From: Actinomycetota bacterium | GTDB taxonomy: Bacteria > Actinomycetota > Thermoleophilia > Gaiellales > Gaiellaceae | DNA length: 6,520 nt | Reading direction: 5' to 3' | NCBI GenBank assembly: GCA_013694685.1 | Contig: JACDBY010000341.1 | Span: 1-6,520, forward strand | Part shown: positions 1 to 4,702 of the stretch, in pieces | How the letters are laid out: every line of letters begins with the position of its first letter | How positions within the stretch are numbered: position 1 is the first letter of the stretch | The notes under the pieces: generated by a model | Told to the model about the DNA's origin: nothing | The model's input: only the letters and a program-made list of their open reading frames with translations | Database searches by the model: none | Translations under genes and position numbers: made by a program

Positions 1-216
1 CGTGAACCTGAGGCCGGCGCCGTGCGGGTCTCCGGTGGGCGTTCCCACGACGCGTCCGGCGAGCGAGACCTCACCACTCCGCGCGGCGAGCTCGCTCGGT
101 GCGACGGATGGGGTACCCCCACCACCGGCGATCGACGTGTAGAGAAGAAAGACGGCGAGCACCGCCGCGACCGAGAGCGCGATGACCAGCCTGGCAGGAG
201 ACGTCTTCCGTGCCAC
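1..216 (-). CDS. ccmE: CcmE-like cytochrome c maturation heme chaperone, N-terminal part (cut by window edge)
   Basis: Seen: 72 codons are visible, starting with GTG at 216 and still open at position 1. Residues 1-8 are short and basic (MARKTSPA), residues 9-30 form one hydrophobic membrane anchor, and an APSEL segment (39-43) is followed by a small beta-type region (LAGRVVGTPTGDPHG). Known: CcmE is a membrane-anchored periplasmic-side OB-fold protein that binds heme covalently through a His and passes it to apocytochrome c. The order anchor, PSEL, then a GRV/GxV strand is typical of its N-terminus. The heme-binding His lies in the C-terminal half, outside the window, so function cannot be confirmed here. 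Start choice: an in-frame TAG lies four codons upstream (228-226), so GTG at 216 is the first usable start. That TAG is also part of a TAGACT -10-like hexamer, which suggests leaderless translation. Other ccm genes may follow to the left (inference). Confidence 0.72.
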   Translation of the reverse strand, partial: MARKTSPARLVIALSVAAVLAVFLLYTSIAGGGGTPSVAPSELAARSGEVSLAGRVVGTPTGDPHGAGLRFT

Positions 217-222
217 ACCAGG

Positions 223-228
223 AGTCTA
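223..228 (-). promoter_or_regulatory. -10 element (TAGACT), leaderless promoter of ccmE
   Basis: TAGACT on the minus strand fits TAnnnT and is followed by exactly 6 nt (CCTGGT) before the GTG start at 216. Transcription would therefore begin at or next to the start codon. There is no Shine-Dalgarno sequence in this space. The same hexamer with the same spacing precedes the cyclase gene at 4363. No good -35 is visible; the best candidate, TAGACG at 253-248, would need a 19-bp spacer. Confidence 0.55.
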
Positions 229-262
229 GAGACGCTGACACCCGCGTCGTCTAAACGTCGGC

Positions 263-511
263 TTACGCGCCTCGGGCCTCGGCGGCGTCGCGCTCGCGCC
301 GGCGAGGCACTTCATAGCCGTGCTCGACACAGAGCGAGCCGGGCGCGTCCTCCATGAGCGAGTCGCAGTACCCCTTGCCGTAGGCGGCCCGCATGAAGGC
401 CGAGACGACCTCGAGGTTCCACTCGCTGATGTCGGCCGCTTCGCGCCAGAGGTCGGTGAGGCGCAGGTCGATGTCGAGCTCGAGGAGATCGATTCTCGTG
501 GGCTGGCTCAT
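263..511 (-). CDS. Conserved-looking 82-residue protein of unknown function
   Basis: I do not recognise a named family. The protein is 82 residues. It has an acidic, Leu-rich N-terminal part (residues 8-25), a central helical part with WNLEVVSAFMRAAYGKGYC (31-49), a short motif with GSLCVEHGYEVP (58-69), and a highly charged tail (RRRERDAAEAR). C49, C61 and H64 form a C-x11-C-x2-H arrangement that could bind metal, but two Cys and one His are too few to claim a zinc site. There is no signal peptide or membrane segment, so it is probably cytoplasmic. The frame is open upstream to 610. I chose ATG at 511 because a TACCCT hexamer ends 6 nt before it and because the upstream residues (33 extra, rich in Arg, Pro and Cys) look non-coding. 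It ends with TAA, 46 bp before the ccmE start, and is divergent from the endonuclease-like gene at 579. Confidence 0.72.
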   Translation of the reverse strand: MSQPTRIDLLELDIDLRLTDLWREAADISEWNLEVVSAFMRAAYGKGYCDSLMEDAPGSLCVEHGYEVPRRRERDAAEARGA

Positions 512-517
512 GCCCCG

Positions 518-523
518 AGGGTA
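518..523 (-). promoter_or_regulatory. -10 element (TACCCT), leaderless promoter of the 82-residue gene
   Basis: On the minus strand TACCCT is followed by 6 nt (CGGGGC) and then ATG at 511. It fits the same TAnnnT-N6-start layout seen at other genes here. The GGGG just before ATG is too close to be a normal ribosome binding site. No convincing -35 is visible. Confidence 0.48.
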
Positions 524-540
524 CGGGACCCGTCGGACGG
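523..540. repeat. Two overlapping palindromes in the divergent promoter region
   Basis: Two perfect 5+1+5 palindromes overlap by 4 bp: ACGGGACCCGT at 523-533 and CCGTCGGACGG at 530-540. They lie directly upstream of, and touch, the -10 hexamer of the 82-residue gene, in the 67-bp gap between two divergent starts (511 and 579). This is where a repressor or activator site would be expected. In DNA this GC-rich, 5-bp palindromes also arise by chance, so an operator role is inference. Confidence 0.3.
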
Positions 541-565
541 CTCCCGGACACACCGGCACGCGCAG

Positions 566-571
566 TAGAGT
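566..571 (+). promoter_or_regulatory. -10 element (TAGAGT), leaderless promoter of the endonuclease-like gene
   Basis: TAGAGT fits TAnnnT and is followed by 7 nt (CGCGTCA) and then ATG at 579, placing the likely transcription start on the start codon. No Shine-Dalgarno sequence lies at a useful distance. A weak -35 candidate is CGGACA at 545-550, with a short 15-bp spacer. Confidence 0.52.
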
Positions 572-578
572 CGCGTCA

Positions 579-1400
579 ATGGCACGGATTCGCGTGGGGC
601 AGGCGCACATCCCTGATCGTGACTCCCCGGAGAGGGCCGTCGAGCTCCTCCTCGAACGCGGTTACGACGCCTGCGAGATCGACTTCGAGACCGGCTTCTG
701 GATGGACTATCCGTGGGCGGAGCGACTCGGCGAGCTCGCCCGCGAGTACGACATCGCGCTCTCGGTGCACGCGCCGCTCTTCGGCTGGGTCGGCCATCTG
801 GAGGCGAGCGGTCGCAAGTGGTCGTCCGCGCTCGGCGCGCTCGATCGAAGCGCGGGGATTTCTGCGGCCTGCGGGGCCGAGGTCGTCGTCTTCCACCCCG
901 GCTTCCTGCTCGGCCGCAGCCGCGAGGACTCGATCGACGCCGTGTGCGAGCAGCTCGCGATCGTCCGCGAGCGACTCGAGGGGAAGAACCGCGCGGTCCC
1001 GTTCGGGATCGAGGTGATGGGACGCGTGCGCGACTTCGGCTCGCTCGAGGACTGTGTCGAGATCGGCCGGCGGGTCCCGTGGGTGCGCCCGGTCCTCGAC
1101 TTCGCCCACATGCACGCGACGAGCGACGGCGCCTTCGTGGAGGTGGAGCCGTTTCGCGCGGCGCTCGCGCTCGTGGACGGCGTGCTCGAGGCAGGCGAGC
1201 CGTTCCACATCCACTTCTCCGACATCGCATATGCGAACCGGAACGAGACGAAGCACCTGCCCTACGGTGACGGCACGCTCCGTGCGGGGCCGCTGCGGGA
1301 AGCCCTCGCTCCCCTCGACCGGCCGGCCATCGTGATCTCGGAGTCGCCGGACGAAGGCTCGAGCCAGGCAATCCGGGCCGCTCTGCTCGACGTGCACTGA
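579..1400 (+). CDS. TIM-barrel AP endonuclease family 2 / endonuclease IV-like protein
   Basis: A 273-residue protein, close to the usual 270-290 for endonuclease IV. Known: these are metal-dependent TIM barrels, and the endonuclease IV members cut DNA 5' of abasic sites in base excision repair. Ligand motifs appear in family order: VHAPLF (H64), VVFHPG (H106), GIEVMGR (E145), VLDFAHMH (D174, H177), FHIHFSD (H212), KHLPYGDG (H226) and ISESP (E255). Nearly the full three-metal site of E. coli Nfo is therefore present. The Asp that precedes the late His in Nfo (D229) aligns with T224. The IHFSD...KHLP form resembles archaeal-type endonuclease IV homologues. The frame is open back to 393, but ATG at 579 is preferred because MARIRVGQAHIP begins the first barrel strand and a -10 hexamer sits 7 nt before it. 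It could instead be a sugar isomerase-like member of the same superfamily. The gene converges on the cyclase gene. Confidence 0.82.
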   Translation: MARIRVGQAHIPDRDSPERAVELLLERGYDACEIDFETGFWMDYPWAERLGELAREYDIALSVHAPLFGWVGHLEASGRKWSSALGALDRSAGISAACGAEVVVFHPGFLLGRSREDSIDAVCEQLAIVRERLEGKNRAVPFGIEVMGRVRDFGSLEDCVEIGRRVPWVRPVLDFAHMHATSDGAFVEVEPFRAALALVDGVLEAGEPFHIHFSDIAYANRNETKHLPYGDGTLRAGPLREALAPLDRPAIVISESPDEGSSQAIRAALLDVH

Positions 1401-1418
1401 GACGTGCGCGAGCGCGTC
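1401..1418 (+). terminator. Hairpin with GCGA loop between convergent genes, possible terminator
   Basis: Immediately after the stop of the endonuclease-like gene, GACGTGC pairs with GCGCGTC around a GCGA loop (1408-1411). That gives a 7-bp stem with one G-U wobble and a GNRA-type tetraloop. It takes up most of the 29-bp gap before the cyclase stop (1430-1432). No U-tract follows, so it is not a classical intrinsic terminator. On the minus-strand transcript the wobble becomes a C-A mismatch, so it should work better for the plus-strand gene. Confidence 0.4.
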
Positions 1419-1429
1419 GTGGCGGATCG

Positions 1430-4363
1430 TCAGATGATCCGTGCGGCGTGCGCGGGCTCGAGGAGGCCCTGGAGCCTGTCTTGCAGCTCGGCTGCCTCGT
1501 CCTCCCGCCCGCGGTCTCGCAGGAAGTCGGCGAGCGCAGCAAGTGGCTCGGGCTCGCTGTTCCGGAAATCGGTCTCGGAGAGCATCTCGAGCGCTTCGCG
1601 GAGGAGTAGCTCCGCCTCGTCCTCGCGCCCCTGCGCGGCACGCACGAGACCGAGGACCATGCGGACGTTCGAGCGCGACATCATGTCCTGCATCCCGACG
1701 GTCTCCACGGCCGAGAGCGCCCACCGTTCTGCCTCCTCGACGCGACCCTGAGCGAGCACGATCTCGGCGAGGGTGCGCTGCGCCTCCACGATCTTCCCGC
1801 GCTCCTGGACGGTTAGGAGCATCCGCACCGCCTCCCGGACGAGTTGCTCGGCACGCTCGACGTCGCCGCCGCGCCAGACGGCGATGCCCTCGAGCTGGCG
1901 GGTGCGCGCGGCATCGGGAGTCGCGCCCGTCTCCGCGAAGCGCTCGGATGCGAGCCGGAACTGCGCAGCCGCCTCGGCGTGTCGTCCCCGGCGGAGAAGG
2001 AGCGAGCCCCGTACGCGCGCGACCCAGGCTTGCGCGGAGATGCTCTCGCTCGAGTCGGCGAGTGCGGCCGACTGCTCCAGCAGCTCCTCGGCAGCGACGA
2101 CGTCAAGACGAGCGGCGTGGGCGGACGCGAGCTCGACGAGCGCCAGGCTCTCGAGATCCGGGCGTTCGTTCTCGCGGGCGATCTCGAGCGCCTCGCGTGT
2201 GTGTCGCTCGACCCGCTCGAGATCGCCTTCCCACCAGCCGACGCTCGAGAGCAGCGTGAGCACCTCGGAGCGTGCGTCGCCGGGCGCGTCGGCGAGGAGC
2301 TCGAGCGCGTCCTCACCGAGGGTCCGCGCGGCCGGGACATCGGCGTTGCGGTTGAGCACGATCTCCGCGAGCTGGGTGAGCGCGAGCCCCTCGATCACGC
2401 GATCGCCGGCGTCCCGCGCCTCGTCCCTGACGAGCTCCATCTCGACGGAGGCCGCGGGCAGCTCCCACAGACGCCAGGCAGCACGCGCGGCCAGAAAGCG
2501 GCGCTCGAGACCCGGCTCGAGCTCGATCGCGCGCAGCAGGACGCGTCGGGCGGTGCGGTTCGCCTCGCGGACGAGCGCGCGTCGGCCTGCGAGCTCGAGG
2601 GCGCCTGCGGCGCGCGTACGGAGCTCCTCGGGGATCCTGCCGTCGAGCTCCGCATGAAGTGCCGCGGCGCGCTCGAGATGGTGAGCCTCGGCTTCGGCGC
2701 GCTCCTCGAGGGTGCGCTGTGAAAGCCAGTCGGCGAAGCTCAGATGCAGCCGGGCGCGCTCGCCCTTCGCGAGCCCGCTGTAGGCCACGTCCCGAATCAG
2801 CACGTGCCGGAAGCGGTAGGCATCCTCCCCGGCAAAGCTCGAGACCGGCTCACGCGTCAGGAGCTGGCGCTCGACGAGGCCCTCGAGCGCCGTCTCGACG
2901 TCAAGGTTCGGATCGAGCGCGGCGACAGCTCCGCGCCAGAAGACCCGGCCGATGAGCGCCCCGTGGCGCAGCAGCGACCGGCAGTGGGCGGGCAGCCGGT
3001 CGATCCGCGCCGCGATCAGCGCCTGCACCGTGTCGGGGATCCTCGGCGAGGCGCCGTCGCCCTCCTCCGCGAGCAGGCGGATCGTCTCCTCGACGAAGAG
3101 CGGATTTCCCTCGGTCTTCTCGAGGAGGACCCTGCGGATGTCATCCGGCAGCGCGGCGTCCTGTGCGAGCGCGTCGACGAGCAGCTCGGCCTCGGCGAGC
3201 GGGAGCGGCCCGAGCTCGATCGCGATTGAGCGGCGACGGCCTCCACCCCACGACGGCCGTGCCTCGAGCAGCTCCGGCCGGGCGAGGCACACGATCAGGA
3301 CGGGTGCATCGTCGATCTGCTCCGCGAGGTGCTCGACGAGGTCGAGGAGCGACTCCTCGGCCCAGTGGACGTCCTCGAAGCCGAGCACGAGCGGCTGGGC
3401 CTCGCCGAGGTTCGTCGCCCACTCGTGCGCCGCCCAGGCGATCTCCTGGCCCCGTCGCTCGCCCGAGACGGTGTCGAGCACGCCCGAAGCGAGCCCGAGC
3501 AGGTCGGCGACAGCGTCGCTCGAGCACGCCTCCTTCAGCTTCTCGAACGCCTCCTCGGGCGAGTCGTCCGGGGAGATCCCCGCGGCTGCCTGCACCATCT
3601 CGGCAAGCGGCCTGTACGTGAGGCCCTCGCCGAACGGGAGTGAGCGTCCGGTCAGGATCGTCGTCCGCTCGAGTCCGGCGAAGAACTCGTGAGCGAGGCG
3701 GCTCTTCCCGATCCCCGGCTCGCCGAAGATCGTCACGAGCTGTGCGCGGCGGTCGCGAACGACCCGCGCGTAGGCGTTGCCGAGTAGTTCGAGCTCCTCC
3801 TCGCGGCCGACGTACGGCGCCGTGATCGAGACCGGCCGGCCGGCAGGACGGTCGGCGCAGACGACGCGCCTCACGGTCGTCCCCTCTCGCAGGCCTCTGA
3901 GCGAACGGCCTTCGACGACGTCCGCCACGACGCGGTCTGCCGTGAGCCTGTGGGCGGTCGGTCCGATCAGGATCTCACCCGGCTCGGCCGCCTGCTGGAG
4001 CCGCGCGGCGACGTTCATCGCCTCGCCGGTCGCAAAGGTGGAGTCGCCGTCCTCGACAACGACCTCGCCCGCCTCGATCCCGATTCTCACCGGCAGCTCG
4101 CCCTTGCTCGACTCGACGATCGCCACCGCGGCGCGGATTGCGCGCTCCGCGTCGTCCTCGTGCGCGATCGGAGCGCCGAAGACCGCGAGCACCGCGTCGC
4201 CGGCGAACTTCTCGACGGTTCCCCCGTACGTCTCGATGTGCCCCTGCGCGCGCGCGAAGAAGCTGGTGATGCGCCTGCGAACGATCTCCGGGTCACTCGC
4301 CGAGACGAGGGACGTGGAGTCGACGAGATCGACGAACAGCGCCGTCGCGAGCTTTCGCTCCAT
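1430..4363 (-). CDS. Class III adenylate/guanylate cyclase domain - AAA ATPase - TPR signalling protein
   Basis: A 977-residue cytoplasmic protein with no membrane segment. Residues 1-170 form a class III cyclase domain: FVDLVDST with metal ligand D12, EKFAGD with K52 and metal ligand D56, and GEAMNVAARLQ with transition-state residues N117 and R121. The residue seven before N117, an Asp in adenylate-specific enzymes, is F110 (T109 and T112 lie close by), so substrate choice is uncertain. Residues 184-460 form an AAA_16/STAND-like ATPase: YVGREEEL, Walker A GEPGIGKS (214-221), Walker B-like LVLGFEDVHW (325-334), and GNPLFVEE (419-426). From about 585 to 965 the protein is TPR-like helical repeats rich in Ala, Glu and Arg. 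Known: this architecture is common in actinobacteria and usually 900-1150 residues, so this copy is full length. It probably senses a partner through the TPRs. The ATG at 4363 begins MERKLATALF, the usual family start, and has a -10 hexamer 6 nt upstream. Confidence 0.9.
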   Translation of the reverse strand: MERKLATALFVDLVDSTSLVSASDPEIVRRRITSFFARAQGHIETYGGTVEKFAGDAVLAVFGAPIAHEDDAERAIRAAVAIVESSKGELPVRIGIEAGEVVVEDGDSTFATGEAMNVAARLQQAAEPGEILIGPTAHRLTADRVVADVVEGRSLRGLREGTTVRRVVCADRPAGRPVSITAPYVGREEELELLGNAYARVVRDRRAQLVTIFGEPGIGKSRLAHEFFAGLERTTILTGRSLPFGEGLTYRPLAEMVQAAAGISPDDSPEEAFEKLKEACSSDAVADLLGLASGVLDTVSGERRGQEIAWAAHEWATNLGEAQPLVLGFEDVHWAEESLLDLVEHLAEQIDDAPVLIVCLARPELLEARPSWGGGRRRSIAIELGPLPLAEAELLVDALAQDAALPDDIRRVLLEKTEGNPLFVEETIRLLAEEGDGASPRIPDTVQALIAARIDRLPAHCRSLLRHGALIGRVFWRGAVAALDPNLDVETALEGLVERQLLTREPVSSFAGEDAYRFRHVLIRDVAYSGLAKGERARLHLSFADWLSQRTLEERAEAEAHHLERAAALHAELDGRIPEELRTRAAGALELAGRRALVREANRTARRVLLRAIELEPGLERRFLAARAAWRLWELPAASVEMELVRDEARDAGDRVIEGLALTQLAEIVLNRNADVPAARTLGEDALELLADAPGDARSEVLTLLSSVGWWEGDLERVERHTREALEIARENERPDLESLALVELASAHAARLDVVAAEELLEQSAALADSSESISAQAWVARVRGSLLLRRGRHAEAAAQFRLASERFAETGATPDAARTRQLEGIAVWRGGDVERAEQLVREAVRMLLTVQERGKIVEAQRTLAEIVLAQGRVEEAERWALSAVETVGMQDMMSRSNVRMVLGLVRAAQGREDEAELLLREALEMLSETDFRNSEPEPLAALADFLRDRGREDEAAELQDRLQGLLEPAHAARII

Positions 4364-4369
4364 GCCCGA

Positions 4370-4375
4370 AGTCTA
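4370..4375 (-). promoter_or_regulatory. -10 element (TAGACT), leaderless promoter of the cyclase gene
   Basis: On the minus strand TAGACT is followed by 6 nt (TCGGGC) and then ATG at 4363. The hexamer and spacing are identical to those in front of ccmE. The inverted repeat at 4380-4403 would cover the spacer and the expected -35 position of this promoter. No clear -35 hexamer is visible. Confidence 0.55.
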
Positions 4376-4379
4376 GGCT

Positions 4380-4403
4380 CGCCCCGGACTATCGAACGGG
4401 GCG
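4380..4403. repeat. Perfect 7-bp inverted repeat upstream of the cyclase gene
   Basis: CGCCCCG at 4380-4386 and CGGGGCG at 4397-4403 are exact reverse complements, separated by the more AT-rich 10-nt GACTATCGAA. The total length is 24 bp. The dyad begins 5 bp upstream of the -10 hexamer of the cyclase promoter and lies 28 bp before the ATG of the broken small gene at 4432. Placement suggests an operator for a dimeric regulator, or a hairpin at the 5' end of the plus-strand transcript. Neither role is shown by the sequence alone. Confidence 0.4.
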
Positions 4404-4431
4404 GTTTGCCGTACGTCGGAAGGCATGGGCG

Positions 4432-4668
4432 ATGGACTCGGTGAACGACCAGGAGGCGCGGGCGATGCGGGCCGCGCTTCGCGCTCGAGGGCGTCCACTG
4501 CTCGAAGTCGGACGCCGGTCGGTGGGCCCTCGCACGCGATCCGTCGCTCACCGCGATCGAGCAGGCGTTGCGCCTCCGAGCCGGGGACGAGGACGTCTCG
4601 ATCGAGCCTGCGAGATCGGGCGCGTGCTCGCGGTTGTGCAGGCCGAGATCAGTCCGAACGCTCGATGA
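4432..4668 (+). pseudogene. Small gene of unknown function with two compensating frameshifts
   Basis: I do not recognise the product. Protein-like sequence runs in one frame, moves to another, and returns. Block 1 starts with ATG at 4432 (MDSVNDQEARAMRAA, to about 4476), and every codon in it ends in G or C. Block 2, about 4478-4606 in the next frame, reads FALEGVHCSKSDAGRWALAR and then about 23 more residues (including LTAIEQALRLRAGDEDVSIE). By hand count 39 of its 43 codons end in G/C, against about 23 of 44 in block 1's frame over the same bases. Block 3, about 4606-4668, returns to the first frame (CEIGRVLAVVQAEISPNAR, then TGA). One extra base near 4477 and one missing base near 4606 would explain both shifts, giving a soluble protein of about 78 residues. 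GGAAGG at 4418-4423 lies 8 nt before the ATG and is a good ribosome binding site. This may be a decaying gene or a pair of assembly errors. Confidence 0.5.
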
Positions 4669-4690
4669 TCGAGACCGAACGGCGCGCGAC

Positions 4691-4696
4691 TACGAT
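4691..4696 (+). promoter_or_regulatory. -10 element (TACGAT), leaderless promoter of the mutase gene
   Basis: TACGAT is followed by 6 nt (CCGCCC) and then GTG at 4703. A possible -35, TCGAGA at 4669-4674, matches TTGACA at four positions with a 16-bp spacer. It begins one base after the stop of the broken small gene. This promoter supports GTG 4703 as the true mutase start. Confidence 0.58.
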
Positions 4697-4702
4697 CCGC
4701 CC

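Noticed and set aside
231..248. 5-bp inverted repeat GACGC...GCGTC with an 8-nt loop between the 82-residue gene and ccmE
   Set aside because: Too short to stand out in this base composition, no U-tract, and it lies within the ccmE promoter region. It is not strong enough to call a terminator or operator.
22..357. Plus-strand ORF of 111 codons across ccmE and the start of the neighbouring gene
   Set aside because: Highly basic low-complexity translation that crosses two genes and a promoter on the other strand; no family features.
393..578. Longer N-terminus (62 extra residues) for the endonuclease-like gene
   Set aside because: The extra residues are Arg/Ser-rich and overlap the divergent 82-residue gene and both promoters. 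ATG 579 has a -10 hexamer at the right distance and begins the first barrel strand.
508..1724. Two long minus-strand ORFs (377 and 382 codons) opposite the endonuclease-like gene and the cyclase 3' end
   Set aside because: Their translations are low-complexity and Arg/Pro/Ala- or Asp/Glu/Val-rich, with no motifs. They are the usual open antisense frames of GC-rich coding DNA, while the plus-strand gene carries a complete metal-binding motif series.
1441..3692. Several plus-strand ORFs of 150-294 codons overlapping the cyclase gene
   Set aside because: All are Arg/Ser/Ala-rich shadow frames. The minus-strand frame alone gives cyclase, ATPase and TPR motifs in the correct order.
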